Of a stretch of 64,000 nt of DNA, positions 18,126 to 26,905 are shown piece by piece. The stretch is from NCBI RefSeq assembly GCF_030866785.1, contig NZ_CP133018.1, positions 930,001-994,000 of the forward strand, written 5' to 3'. The notes under the pieces are model-generated. The model saw nothing but the letters and a program-made list of their open reading frames with translations, made no database searches and was not told where the DNA came from. The stretch comes from Agromyces protaetiae (lineage in GTDB: Bacteria; Actinomycetota; Actinomycetes; Actinomycetales; Microbacteriaceae). A program made the translations under genes and the position numbers. Every line of letters begins with the position of its first letter. Within the stretch, counting starts at the first letter, position 1.

Positions 18126-18821
18126 ATGCCGCGACCGCTCGTGCCCGATCGCCGGCGCCGAATCCTCGACGCGGCGCGCGAGCTGATCCTCGAGCAGGGC
18201 TGGCCCGAGACGACCGTGGCGCAGCTCGCGACCCGGGCCGGCATCGGCAAGGGTGCGGTCTATCTCGAGTTCGCCGACAAGCCCGCGATCCTCGACGCGG
18301 TGCTGCAGCGCAGTCTGCGGGGGCTCACGGCCCAGGTGCACGCACGCGTCGTCGACGCCCCAGGGCTCGTGGATCTGCCCGCACTGTACCGGTTCGGCGT
18401 CGAGGCGTTGCTCGACGAGCCGCTCATGCTGGCGCTCTACGTCGGCGACGAGCGCGTGCTCGGCTCGCATGTGCAGGGCGTGGACGACGAGCGATACCTC
18501 ACGCGCATGGTGTGGCTCGGCGACTACGTGCTGCGGCTGCAGCGCGCGGGCGTCATCGACGCCACGATCGACGCCGACTCGATCGTGCGCGTGCTCAGCG
18601 TGTTCACGGTCGGGCTCATCCACGCGCCGGGCCTGCTCGGCGCCGTGAGTCCCGCGCGACTCCGCGAGAGCGTCGAGCTCTTCGCGGATCTCGTCGGCCG
18701 TGGGCTCGCCACCGGTCTGCCGGCCGACCCCGACGCGGCCCGCGCCGCGCAACTCACGCTCATCGAGCGCCTCGGTGCACAGCTCGATGCGGCCCCACTC
18801 GACGCACCGGAGGACCCGTGA
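18126..18821 (+). CDS. TetR-family transcriptional regulator
   Basis: 231 residues. N-terminal HTH (RRRILDAARELILEQGW; TVAQLATRAGIGKGAVYLEF) is canonical, with a variable helical ligand domain behind it. A strong ribosome site and a perfect palindrome precede the ATG. The stop overlaps the ATG of the alpha/beta hydrolase by one base (TGATG), so both are one operon and the hydrolase is probably the regulated function. The ligand is unknown. Confidence 0.92.
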   Translation: MPRPLVPDRRRRILDAARELILEQGWPETTVAQLATRAGIGKGAVYLEFADKPAILDAVLQRSLRGLTAQVHARVVDAPGLVDLPALYRFGVEALLDEPLMLALYVGDERVLGSHVQGVDDERYLTRMVWLGDYVLRLQRAGVIDATIDADSIVRVLSVFTVGLIHAPGLLGAVSPARLRESVELFADLVGRGLATGLPADPDAARAAQLTLIERLGAQLDAAPLDAPEDP

Positions 18822-19717
18822 TGACCGAACTCTTCGACACGTACACCGACCTGACCGTCGCCGGCGGCCCGGTCCGCCTGTATCGCGGCGGCGACACCGG
18901 CCCGCCGCTGCTGCTGCTGCACGGCGCCATGCTCGACACGGCGCAGGGTGTGTGGCGGCGAGCCGCGCAGGATCTCGCCACGGATCACCGCGTGCACGTC
19001 ATCGACCTGCCCCGGCACGGTGGCAGCCGGCCGTGGCGCGGCGTGCTCGACGATGCCTTCTACGGCCGGTTCCTCGACGCACTGCTCGACGCCCTCGAAC
19101 TCCCGCGCGTGGCGTTGATCGGTCTCTCGCTCGGTGGCGGGGTGGCCACGAGCTATGCGCTGCGTCGCCCGGAGCGCGTGAGCGCGCTGCTCGCCGTCGG
19201 GCCGGGCGGCATCGGCGCGAAACGCCAGGCGCAGTTCCTCACCTGGCTCTTCATGCGCACCCCGGGTGCGTTGCGGTTGACGACGCGGTACCTGGCGCGG
19301 CATCCCGAGGCGATCAGGAAGTCGATGACGACGAACCTCGTCGAGGGCGAGCGCACGACCGACTTCGACGACATCCTGAGGCTCGCCACCGAGGAGGCCG
19401 TCGCGAAGGAGCGGCACGGCGAGCTCGCGCTCGACGACTGGCAGATCCACTCGTACGGACCCTTCTCGATGCGCCTCGACCTCTTGCCCGACCTGCCGCG
19501 CCTGTCGGTGCCGACCCTCTGGGTGCGGGGCGACCGCGACAGGCTCGTCGGACATGCCGAGCTCGCTGCGGCGGCCGCGGCGGCGCCGGGCTCGCGCCTG
19601 GTCACCATGGCCGATGCGGGACACATCGTCACCTACGACCAGCCCGACGCGTTCACGCGCCTCGCGCGCGAGTTCTTGACGAGTGCCCTCGATCGCGGCC
19701 CGCGGAGCGCTTCGTAG
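18821..19717 (+). CDS. Alpha/beta hydrolase
   Basis: 298 residues with the fold motifs LLLLHGAML near residue 28, the nucleophile elbow GLSLGGG (serine about 96), acid in WVRGDRDRLVG and the histidine in DAGHIVTYDQP. A helical cap occupies the middle. Likely a cytosolic esterase or C-C bond hydrolase on a compound sensed by the overlapping TetR regulator; the substrate is not evident. Start fixed by the TGATG overlap with the regulator gene. Confidence 0.88.
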   Translation: MTELFDTYTDLTVAGGPVRLYRGGDTGPPLLLLHGAMLDTAQGVWRRAAQDLATDHRVHVIDLPRHGGSRPWRGVLDDAFYGRFLDALLDALELPRVALIGLSLGGGVATSYALRRPERVSALLAVGPGGIGAKRQAQFLTWLFMRTPGALRLTTRYLARHPEAIRKSMTTNLVEGERTTDFDDILRLATEEAVAKERHGELALDDWQIHSYGPFSMRLDLLPDLPRLSVPTLWVRGDRDRLVGHAELAAAAAAAPGSRLVTMADAGHIVTYDQPDAFTRLAREFLTSALDRGPRSAS

Positions 19718-19765
19718 TCCACCTCTCGGGATGCGTCGACGAGTCGGGACCTTGCGGCGACGCAG

Positions 19766-19783
19766 TACTCTAGCGCTAGAGTA
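19766..19783. promoter_or_regulatory. PadR operator, 18-bp perfect palindrome
   Basis: TACTCTAGCGCTAGAGTA is fully self-complementary and ends 5 bases before the ATG of the PadR-type gene. It is the likely autoregulatory site; the closeness to the ATG suggests a leaderless or very short leader. Confidence 0.75.
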
Positions 19784-19788
19784 AACGT

Positions 19789-21066
19789 ATGCTGACCGAC
19801 GCCGAGCTCGCGCTCATGGGCCTGCTCGCCGAGCAACCCAGCCACGGGTACGACCTCGAGCGCATCATCCAAGAGCGCGGTGTGCGCAATTGGACCTCGA
19901 TCGGTCACTCGTCGATCTACTACCTGCTGCGCAAGCTCGCCGCGCGCGGCCTGCTCGAGGTGCGCGGCCCGAAGCCCGCACCTCGTAGCAGGGCCGTCTA
20001 TCACCTCACCGAGCAGGGCGAGCGCACCATGCGTCAAGCCGCGCTCGAGGCGATCGCCATGCCGACGCCGCGCCACGATCGCGTGCTCCCCGGCATCGCG
20101 GCCACGCCGATGCTCGACCCCGACGTGGCCGTGCGCTCGCTCGGCGTGCGCCGCGCCGCGCTCGAAGCCGACCTCGCCGGCATCGACGCGGCGCGCCGCG
20201 CGCTCGGTGAGCCGCCCGCCCCCGCCGAGATGTTGTTCGACTACGGCGACAGCATGATCCGCGCCGAGCTCGCGTGGATCGAGCGGACCATCGAGGCGGT
20301 ACGCGGCGAGGCGGTACGCGGCGAGGCGGTGCGCGGCGAGGCGGTGCGCGGCGAGGCAGGCGACGCCGAGGCATCCGCATCTCTTGGAACGACCCGACCC
20401 GAAGGAGCCCCGATGTCCGTCATGAAACCGGCGACCGGCGAGAAATACGACGTCAAGCGCGTGCACAAGGCGCTCTACGCCCCGTCCGCGAAGGACTTCG
20501 TCCTCGTCGACGTGCCGCCCATGCGCTACCTCGCCGTCGACGGGCACGGCGACCCGAACACCGAGCCCGCCTACGCGCGCGCCGTCGAGGCGTTGTACGG
20601 CACGGCGTACACGCTGAAGTTCCGCAGCAAGAAGGAGCTGGGCCGCGACCTCGCGGTCGCGCCGCTCGAGGGGCTGTGGCGGGCGGATGACCCGGCCGCG
20701 TTCGCCGCCCGCGACAAGCGCGCCTGGAGCTGGACGATGCTCATCGCGCAGCCCGACTGGATCGACGAGTCGCTCGTGGCGGAGGCCGTCACGGCGGTGC
20801 GCGCCAAGGCGAAGGGCGAGGCCGCGAACCCCGCGCTCGACCTGGTGCGGCTCGTCGAGCTGCACGAGGGGCGGTCGGCGCAGATCCTGCACGTCGGCTC
20901 GTACGACGACGAGACGCCGACGCTCGCGCGCCTGCACGACGAGTGGATGCCGCAGCACGGCCTCACGTTCAACGGCGACCACCACGAGATCTACCTCAGC
21001 GACCCCCGCCGCACCGCACCCGAGAAGCTCAAGACGATCCTGCGCCAGCCCGTCCGCGACGCCTGA
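19789..21066 (+). CDS. PadR-type regulator fused in frame to a GyrI-like ligand-binding protein
   Basis: 425 codons without a stop. Residues 1-170 are a PadR winged helix (LMGLLAEQPSHGYDLERII; SSIYYLLRKLAARGLLEVRG) with its C-terminal helices. Residues 209-425 are a separate GyrI-like small-molecule-binding domain (starts MSVMKPATGEKYDVKR; later PPMRYLAVDGHGDPN). The two are joined by a 15-bp tandem repeat encoding (GEAVR)n and a short linker. GAAGGAG plus ATG at 20413 still precede the second domain, so it was, or still is, an independent gene; loss of the PadR stop near the repeat probably made the fusion. Both a fusion and an internally started product may exist. Confidence 0.8.
   Translation: MLTDAELALMGLLAEQPSHGYDLERIIQERGVRNWTSIGHSSIYYLLRKLAARGLLEVRGPKPAPRSRAVYHLTEQGERTMRQAALEAIAMPTPRHDRVLPGIAATPMLDPDVAVRSLGVRRAALEADLAGIDAARRALGEPPAPAEMLFDYGDSMIRAELAWIERTIEAVRGEAVRGEAVRGEAVRGEAGDAEASASLGTTRPEGAPMSVMKPATGEKYDVKRVHKALYAPSAKDFVLVDVPPMRYLAVDGHGDPNTEPAYARAVEALYGTAYTLKFRSKKELGRDLAVAPLEGLWRADDPAAFAARDKRAWSWTMLIAQPDWIDESLVAEAVTAVRAKAKGEAANPALDLVRLVELHEGRSAQILHVGSYDDETPTLARLHDEWMPQHGLTFNGDHHEIYLSDPRRTAPEKLKTILRQPVRDA
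20293..20352. repeat. 15-bp tandem repeat, four copies, at the PadR-GyrI junction
   Basis: Units GAGGCGGTACGCGGC (two copies) and GAGGCGGTGCGCGGC (two copies) begin at 20293, 20308, 20323 and 20338, followed by a partial unit. In frame, they add five residues per copy where the PadR gene would be expected to end. Confidence 0.9.
20401..20415 (+). promoter_or_regulatory. Internal ribosome site and ATG for the GyrI-like domain
   Basis: GAAGGAG (20401-20407) lies five bases before an in-frame ATG (20413). Such a well-placed site is not expected inside a coding region and points to an independent start for residues 209-425. Confidence 0.65.
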
Positions 21067-21116
21067 CTTCGACACCCGACGGGCGCATCCCCGGGCGAAC
21101 CGGGGTACGGTCGAGT

Positions 21117-22034
21117 ATGGGTGGGAAGGCACGTTCCGGAACCGCCGGCCGCTGGCGACTGCGCAGTCGGTCGAAGCGGTCGCACGACGACCTGCCAGCT
21201 TGGACGGTCGCGCTCGCCGAAGGCGAGGACGAGGGCTTCTTCGGCCCCGGCAGCGCGGTCTGGGCGGTGAACGGGTCGCTGCCGACGCTCGTCGCGGGGA
21301 TCCGCGCGCTCCTCTTGCAGACCCTGCATCCGGGCGCGATGGCGGGCGTGCACGACTGGTCGCGCTACCACGAGGACCCGCTCGGCCGGCTCGACGGCAC
21401 CATCCGATGGGTCGCGACGACGACGTTCGGCGACCGGAAGGCCGCGACCGCGGCATCCGCGCATGTCGCGCGGCTGCACGAGCGGGTGGCCGGCACCTAC
21501 ACGGATGCCTCGGGCGCGGAGCGCCCCTACTCCGCGAGCGATCAAGAGCTCCTGCGCTGGGTGCATGACGCCTTCACGGAGGCGTTCCTCGGCGCGCACG
21601 AGGTGTGGGGCGGGCCCATCCCCGGCGGCCCTGACGCCTACGTGCGCGAATGGGCGCAGGCCGGACGACTCATGGGTGTGGACGATCCGCCGACGAGCGT
21701 CGCCGATCTGCACGCCGAGCTCGCCGGGTTCCTCGCCGAGGCGAAGGTCGACGACCGCGTGCTGCAGGCCGTGCGGTGGCTGCGTCGCCCGGGACTCCCC
21801 GGGCTGACGGGGTTCGCGTATCCGATCCTGTTCGGTGGCGCGGTCGCGTCGCTGCCCCGGAGCATCCGCACCTTGCTCGGTCTGCGCCGCCCCTGGTGGC
21901 CGGCGATCACGCTCACCCGGCTCGCCCTCGCGATCGCGGCGCGCGTGCTCGGATCCGACTCGCCCAGCGAGCGCAACGCCCGAGCCCGCATCGCCCGCCT
22001 CGAGGCGCAGCAGGGCTTCGGCCGCGCCGCGTGA
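21117..22034 (+). CDS. MpaB-type oxygenase (DUF2236 family)
   Basis: 305 residues from the ATG at 21117. Family features are GSAVWAVNGSLPTLVAGIRALLLQTLHPGAMAGV near the start (ends in the conserved LHP), then DPLGRLDGTIRWVATTTFGD and a helical C-terminus. Actinobacterial relatives are annotated as oxygenase MpaB family; in latex clearing protein, a relative, this fold binds haem b, but whether this one does is not shown by the sequence. A conserved HDWSRYHEDP stretch may supply ligands. Monocistronic. Confidence 0.78.
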   Translation: MGGKARSGTAGRWRLRSRSKRSHDDLPAWTVALAEGEDEGFFGPGSAVWAVNGSLPTLVAGIRALLLQTLHPGAMAGVHDWSRYHEDPLGRLDGTIRWVATTTFGDRKAATAASAHVARLHERVAGTYTDASGAERPYSASDQELLRWVHDAFTEAFLGAHEVWGGPIPGGPDAYVREWAQAGRLMGVDDPPTSVADLHAELAGFLAEAKVDDRVLQAVRWLRRPGLPGLTGFAYPILFGGAVASLPRSIRTLLGLRRPWWPAITLTRLALAIAARVLGSDSPSERNARARIARLEAQQGFGRAA

Positions 22035-22073
22035 CCCCGAGGCCGCCTGCCCGCCCTACGACTCCCGCGCGCG

Positions 22074-22847
22074 TCAGCGTCGCGACAGCAGCGAGGTCAC
22101 CCGCAGGCGGCCCGAGTGGATCCAGACGTCCGAGTACTCGACCGGGCGGTCGTCGGCGAGGTATGTGACCTGCTCGAGGTACTGCACGGGCGAGCCCGGG
22201 TCGAGGTGGAGCAGGCCGGCCACGTCGCCGTCAGCCGCCTCGGCACTGAACGTGCGGCGCGCGGTCGCGATCTTGAGCCCGTACGCGCCCTCGAGGGTGC
22301 CGAACAGGCTCGCCTCGGCGAAATCGACGCCCTCGATGCCCGGCGCGAAATCGGTGCGCACGTAGTTGTAGAGCAAAACGACGGGCCCCTGCTCGGTCGA
22401 ACGAAGCCGCACGAGCTCGAGCACCTTGCCGCCGGGCGGCACCTCGAGCAGGGCCGAGACCGGCTTCGGCGGGTCGATGAGCCGGCATTCGAGCACCGTG
22501 GTGCTGGTGACGACGCCCTGGTTGGCGAAGTCCTCCGAGAGGGTGCTGAGTTTCTGCGCGATCGCGGGTTCGATGGTCGTCGACGTGACGAACGTGCCCT
22601 TGCCGCGGATCTGCCTGAGCAGCCCCTCCTCGATGAGGGTCGTGAGCGCGCGACGCAGCGTGCCGCGGCTGACGCCGAGTTCGGCGGCGAGCTCGGGCTC
22701 GCTCTTCAGCCGGTAGTGCGCCGGCCACTCTCCGGACGCGATCCGCCCCCGGATGCTTCCCGAGATCTGCGCGTGGATCGCGACGGGCAGGCCGCGCTGG
22801 ATTCCGGCGGTGCCGGCCTGCGTCGATTCGTCCACGTGTGCTCCCAT
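22074..22847 (-). CDS. GntR-family (HutC-type) regulator, last gene of the sugar operon
   Basis: 257 residues: N-terminal GntR winged helix (GEWPAHYRLKSEPELAAELGVSRGTLRRAL) and a C-terminal UTRA ligand domain typical of HutC-type sugar or amine sensors (EVPPGGKVLELVRLRS; LEQVTYLADDRPVEYSDVW). It follows the aldolase gene by 94 bases on the same strand and probably controls the operon in response to a phosphorylated sugar. GTATCTGGATAC (22853-22864), a 5-bp-arm palindrome, abuts the start codon and could be its own operator. Confidence 0.9.
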   Translation of the reverse strand: MGAHVDESTQAGTAGIQRGLPVAIHAQISGSIRGRIASGEWPAHYRLKSEPELAAELGVSRGTLRRALTTLIEEGLLRQIRGKGTFVTSTTIEPAIAQKLSTLSEDFANQGVVTSTTVLECRLIDPPKPVSALLEVPPGGKVLELVRLRSTEQGPVVLLYNYVRTDFAPGIEGVDFAEASLFGTLEGAYGLKIATARRTFSAEAADGDVAGLLHLDPGSPVQYLEQVTYLADDRPVEYSDVWIHSGRLRVTSLLSRR

Positions 22848-22941
22848 TGCTCGTATCTGGATACCATCGCCCCGGTTCCGGCTCAACTCTCCCGCATCAA
22901 CGGGGAATCGGGCCGGAACCGGAGCGAACGGCGTCCGGCGG

Positions 22942-23652
22942 TCAGTAGCTGACGGTGTTCTCGTCGCCGGTGTCGGTGATGATCGAGATGCCGGCGCTCG
23001 TGCCGAGCAGCACCGCCCCCGCACCGAGCAGCTCGAGCGCCTGCCGGTAGGACTTGATCGAACCCGAGGCCTTGACCTGCACGCCCTCGCGGGCACGTTC
23101 GACCAGGTAGCGGACGCTCGCCGGGTTCGCCGTCTCGATCTGGCCGCTGCTGGCGTTCTTGAGGAACGCCGCGCCCGCCTCCTGTGCGAGCTCGACCGCG
23201 GTCTCCTTCTCGGCGTCGGTGAGCAACGGCAGCTCGAGCATCACCTTGACCGGGATGCCCGAGGCGCGGACGACGCCTGCGATGTCCTCGCGGAACTCGT
23301 CGTACATGCCGCTCTTCAGCCAACCGAGCTGCACGCCGATGTCGAGCTGCGTCGCGCCGAGCCGGGCGATCTCGGCGGCCTCGGCCGCCTTGCCCGCGCT
23401 GGTCATCACGCCGACGGTGGGGAAGTCGAGCGCCGACGCGATGCCGATGCCGGTGCCGGCGAGCTCGGCGGCCACGAGCGGCACCCAGGACGCGGGGACC
23501 ATCGCGGCGTTGAAGCCGTGCTCGACGGTCTCCTTCACATGGGCGAGCATCTCGTCACGGGTCGTGCCGACCTCGATCTTGGTGTGCTGGATGTAGGGCG
23601 CGAGCTCGGCCGGCGACAGGGTGCGCGCCGGGTCGAGAGTGGTGTCGGTCAC
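22942..23652 (-). CDS. deoC: DeoC-like deoxyribose-phosphate aldolase
   Basis: 236 residues, TIM-barrel class I aldolase. IQHTKIEVGT resembles the DERA start IDHT; the catalytic lysines are visible in AFLKNASSG (Schiff-base position, STG in canonical DERA) and KASGSIKS (KASGGIR in canonical), and LDIGVQLGWLKSG carries the conserved Asp. LLGTSAGISI is the phosphate-binding end. The departures from canonical motifs make the exact substrate uncertain. In the operon with a pentose kinase, pyranase and ABC importer it would cleave the phosphorylated sugar, for example 2-deoxyribose 5-phosphate to glyceraldehyde 3-phosphate and acetaldehyde. Confidence 0.85.
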   Translation of the reverse strand: MTDTTLDPARTLSPAELAPYIQHTKIEVGTTRDEMLAHVKETVEHGFNAAMVPASWVPLVAAELAGTGIGIASALDFPTVGVMTSAGKAAEAAEIARLGATQLDIGVQLGWLKSGMYDEFREDIAGVVRASGIPVKVMLELPLLTDAEKETAVELAQEAGAAFLKNASSGQIETANPASVRYLVERAREGVQVKASGSIKSYRQALELLGAGAVLLGTSAGISIITDTGDENTVSY

Positions 23653-23700
23653 GGATGGTGCCTTTCTTCGGTGGTGGTCGTGAAATTCAGAGCTTGGATT

Positions 23701-23760
23701 GGCCGGTCAGAGCTTCGACCGGCCGGTCAGAGCTTCGACTGGCCGGTCAGAGCTTCGACT
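23701..23760. repeat. 20-bp tandem repeat, three copies, across the rbsD stop
   Basis: Units of GGCCGGTCAGAGCTTCGACY begin at 23701, 23721 and 23741, with a degenerate half-unit at 23688-23700. The gene-proximal unit contains the rbsD stop (23747-23749) and its last codons; two more copies of that end, each with a stop, lie downstream. Confidence 0.9.
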
Positions 23761-24202
23761 GGTAGTAGTCGGGCGCGATCACGCCGTCGCCGCCGAACCA
23801 CTTGGGCACGTCGACGCCGCAGAACAGGCCGATGTTGCCCCAGGGCTCGAATGCGCCGGTGCGGACGATGACCTTCGCCTGGTGGGCGAGCTCACCGAGC
23901 ATGTCGGCGTGGGTGCGGGTCGTGAACTCGGCGTCGCCGAACCGCTCCCGCAGCCACTCGTCGAGGCGCGGGTTGTTCGAGACCACGTCGTCGGCGCGCA
24001 CGACGCCCTCGACGACGAGCTCGTCGTCGATCAGGCCGAGCACGGTGCGGAGATCAGGCAGGTTCTCGGCGATCGCGAGGTCGACGCGGTGTGCGTCGCG
24101 GGGGATCGGGAAGCCTGCGTCGACGACCATGATGAGGTCGGTGTGGCCGAGCGTCGCGAGGGCGCCGCTCAGTTCGGCGTTCAGGATGCCGGTGCGCTTC
24201 AT
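23747..24202 (-). CDS. rbsD: D-ribose pyranase
   Basis: 151 residues, close to the usual RbsD length. The N-terminus MKRTGILNAELSGALATLGHTDLIMVVDAGFPIP is the family signature, with the catalytic-type His in GHTD. RbsD interconverts pyranose and furanose forms so the kinase can act. It lies between the ABC ATPase gene and the aldolase gene on the same strand. A hairpin (GCAGGCG 24241-24247 with CGCCTGC 24264-24270) sits in the 70-base gap upstream. Its 3' end is triplicated. Confidence 0.93.
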   Translation of the reverse strand: MKRTGILNAELSGALATLGHTDLIMVVDAGFPIPRDAHRVDLAIAENLPDLRTVLGLIDDELVVEGVVRADDVVSNNPRLDEWLRERFGDAEFTTRTHADMLGELAHQAKVIVRTGAFEPWGNIGLFCGVDVPKWFGGDGVIAPDYYQSKL

Positions 24203-24272
24203 GGGAAGGTCCTTTCGTTCCGGATGTCTGGTGAGACCTGGCAGGCGGATGCCTCGGGCAGGGCGCCTGCGG

Positions 24273-25814
24273 TCAGACGATGGCCGGCTCGGCGCCGGTC
24301 GCGAGCGTCATGATCGATTCCTCGGTCGCCTCGGCGGTGTCGACGATCCCGGCGAGCCGGCCCTGGCTGAGCACCGCGATGCGGTCGGTTACGGTGAGCA
24401 GCTCGGGCAGGTCGGACGACGAGCACACGATCGCGACGCCGCGACCGGCGAGCTCGAACAGCCGCTCGTAGATCTCGGCCTTCGCACCCACGTCGACGCC
24501 GCGCGTCGGCTCGTCGAGGATGAGCACCCCGGGGTCGATCGAGAGCCAGCGGGCGAGCAGTGCCTTCTGCTGGTTGCCGCCGGACAGGTTCGTGATGGGC
24601 TGGTCGATGCTCGCGGTCTTGACCCGCAGCCGAGCGGCGAGCTCGCCGGTCTCCCGGTCGAACGCGCGTCGCCGCACGAGCCCGAGGCGCGTGAAGCCCC
24701 TGGCGACGAGCACGCCGATGTTCTCACCGACGCTCATGGTCGTGAGCAGCCCTTGCGCGCGGCGTTCGCCGGGCAGGAAGGCGAGCTTGCGCTCGACGCT
24801 CGCGATCGGCGAGCGACGCTCGTACGCCTGGCCGAGCACCTCGACCCGGCCGCCGGTGCCGCGTGCGGAACCGAACACATTGTCGAGCAGCTCGACGCGC
24901 CCCGAGTCGGGGAGCCCGGCGATGCCGAGGATCTCACCCGGGCGCACCTCGAACGAGATGTCCTCGTGGCGACGGCCGGAGAGGCCGTCGAGCACGAGTG
25001 CGGGCGAGTCATCCGCTCGCGACGCGTCCGACAGCTCGGCACGTGCCGTGAACCGGTCGAGCTCGCGGCCGACCATCGCGGCGACCGCCCGCTCGGGCGT
25101 GACCTCGTCGCGCCGCCATGAGCCGACGTGGCGGCCATCGCGGAGCACCTCGATCTGGTCGCACAGGGCGAACACCTCGGGCATGCGGTGCGACACGTAG
25201 ATCATGGTCGTGCCGCCCTGCTTGAGCTTCGCCATGAGCGTGAAGAGGCGGTCGGCCTCGGCGGGGGTGAGCATGGCCGTCGGCTCGTCGAGGATGAGCA
25301 CGCGGCAGCCGCGGGCGATCGAGCGGGCCACGACGATGAGCTGCTGCGTCGCGAGGTCGAGCGAGCGCACGATGGTGTCGGGCGCGATCGCCAGGTCGAG
25401 CTCGGCGAGGAGCTCGGAGGCCCGACGGAGCATCCGTCGCTTGGATGGGAACAGCCGGTTGCCGGGCTCGATGCCGGCCAGGATGTTCTCGGCCACCGTG
25501 CGATCCGGCAGGAGCGACAGCTCCTGCGGCACGATCGCGACGCTGTGCTTGGAGAGGACGGTGTTCGGGTCGTAGGAGGTGATCTCCTCGCCGAAGACCG
25601 CGATGCTCCCGCCGCTCGGCGGCTGCAGCCCGGCGAGGATCTTCAGGAGCGTCGACTTGCCCGCCCCGTTCTCGCCGAGCAGGGCCGTGACCTCGCCGGC
25701 CGGGACGTCGAACGAGACGTCCTGGAGCGCGGTGACCGGGCCGAAGTTGCGGCCCAGGCCGCGGATCGCGACCGCGATCTCACGAGTGCCGTCGAGCGGC
25801 GGGAGCGTGGTCAT
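24273..25814 (-). CDS. rbsA: Sugar ABC transporter ATP-binding protein, double-domain (RbsA type)
   Basis: 513 residues with two ABC domains. The first has Walker A GENGAGKST (about 39-47) and a Walker B ending LDEPTAML; its signature is the relaxed DLATQQL. The second has a degenerate P-loop (IAGLPDSGRVELL), typical of RbsA/XylG proteins, and an intact signature LSGGNQQKALL. The start ATG at 25814 overlaps the stop of the binding-protein gene by one base, so the longer open frame upstream was rejected. It powers uptake with the 26906 permease and 25814 lipoprotein. Confidence 0.93.
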   Translation of the reverse strand: MTTLPPLDGTREIAVAIRGLGRNFGPVTALQDVSFDVPAGEVTALLGENGAGKSTLLKILAGLQPPSGGSIAVFGEEITSYDPNTVLSKHSVAIVPQELSLLPDRTVAENILAGIEPGNRLFPSKRRMLRRASELLAELDLAIAPDTIVRSLDLATQQLIVVARSIARGCRVLILDEPTAMLTPAEADRLFTLMAKLKQGGTTMIYVSHRMPEVFALCDQIEVLRDGRHVGSWRRDEVTPERAVAAMVGRELDRFTARAELSDASRADDSPALVLDGLSGRRHEDISFEVRPGEILGIAGLPDSGRVELLDNVFGSARGTGGRVEVLGQAYERRSPIASVERKLAFLPGERRAQGLLTTMSVGENIGVLVARGFTRLGLVRRRAFDRETGELAARLRVKTASIDQPITNLSGGNQQKALLARWLSIDPGVLILDEPTRGVDVGAKAEIYERLFELAGRGVAIVCSSSDLPELLTVTDRIAVLSQGRLAGIVDTAEATEESIMTLATGAEPAIV

Positions 25815-26842
25815 CAGCCCTCCACCGTGGCTTCCGCGAGGTTGTCCTTGGTGATGAACTGCGCGCCCGTGTCGACGCCCTCGATCTCGACGCCGTCGGC
25901 GAGGAAGTCGACCAGCACCTTGACCGCCTGGTAGCCCTGCTCGGCCGGGTTCTGGCTGATCGTGAAGGTCACGACGTCGTTCGCGACGAACTCGGCGGTC
26001 TGCGGCAGCAGGTCGAAGCCGACCATGGTGATCTGGCCCGTGTTGCCCGACTGCTGCACCCACTGCGCGGCCGCGGTCGTCGAGCAGCAGTCGAGGCCGG
26101 CGATGGCGACGACGCCGGACTGCCCGGCCATGGTCGACTCGACCGTGTTGTAGGCGGCGTTCGGCTCATTGCCGACGTTCACCGGCCCGACGATCTCGAG
26201 GTCGGTGCCCGAGAGCCCCTCCTCGAAGCCGCCGAAGCGGTCGTGCGACCAGCCGGCGCCCGTGTCGAGCGAGAAGACGACGACCTTGCCGGTCGCGCCG
26301 TCGCCGAGCGTCGCGGCGAGCTCCTCGGCCTGCGCCTGGCCCGAGGCCTTCAGATCCTGGCCGACGAAGCCCATCTGCTCCGAGTCGGGGTTGTCGGTGT
26401 TGAACGAGATGATCGGGATGCCGGCCTCATACGCCTGGGCGATGATCGGCTTGAGCGCGTCGCTCGACGCCGACGAGACGGCGAGACCGTCGACCGCCTG
26501 CTGCTGGATGAGCGTCTGCAGCTCGGCGACCTGCTTGGCGGCGTCGCCGCCCGTCGGGCCGATCAGCTGCACGTCAGCGCCGAACTCCTCGCCCGCGCGC
26601 TCCATGCCCTCGCTGATCGGCGTGGCGAACGCGAGCGACGGGTCGTGGTAACTGAGCTTGATGCGCAGCGGCTCGCCGCTGTCGACGCGCTCCTGGATGT
26701 AGTCGGCGAGCTGGAACTCGCCGCCGGCCGCCGTGGCGTCGCTGCCCGACGTGATGGCGCCGCACCCCGAGAGGGCGAGCGCGCCCGCTGCGGCGAGGGC
26801 GACGGCCGCCATGAGGCGACGGGTGGTGGTGAGGAATGACAT
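25814..26842 (-). CDS. rbsB: Sugar-binding lipoprotein of the ABC importer (RbsB type)
   Basis: 342 residues. A signal peptide (MSFLTTTRRLMAAVALAAAGALALSGC, split here as n-region then hydrophobic core) ends in lipobox LSGC with Cys27. The periplasmic-binding-protein type I fold follows (LQTLIQQQAVDGLAVSSAS; IPIISFNTDNP; VAIAGLDCCSTTAAAQW; AEQGYQAVKVLVDFL). The unusual CC pair at about 250 lies where ribose-binding proteins contact ligand, which may indicate a different sugar. 63 bases separate it from the permease gene. Confidence 0.92.
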   Translation of the reverse strand: MSFLTTTRRLMAAVALAAAGALALSGCGAITSGSDATAAGGEFQLADYIQERVDSGEPLRIKLSYHDPSLAFATPISEGMERAGEEFGADVQLIGPTGGDAAKQVAELQTLIQQQAVDGLAVSSASSDALKPIIAQAYEAGIPIISFNTDNPDSEQMGFVGQDLKASGQAQAEELAATLGDGATGKVVVFSLDTGAGWSHDRFGGFEEGLSGTDLEIVGPVNVGNEPNAAYNTVESTMAGQSGVVAIAGLDCCSTTAAAQWVQQSGNTGQITMVGFDLLPQTAEFVANDVVTFTISQNPAEQGYQAVKVLVDFLADGVEIEGVDTGAQFITKDNLAEATVEG

Positions 26843-26905
26843 CGGTACTCCTTTGTTGTCCGATTGCAGGGGTGGTGCGGGGTTGAACGTCGGCGCCGGT
26901 GAGGC

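Noticed and set aside
23688..23760. Tandem repeat as a possible CRISPR array
   Set aside because: Head-to-tail units with no spacers, and the unit contains the rbsD stop codon.
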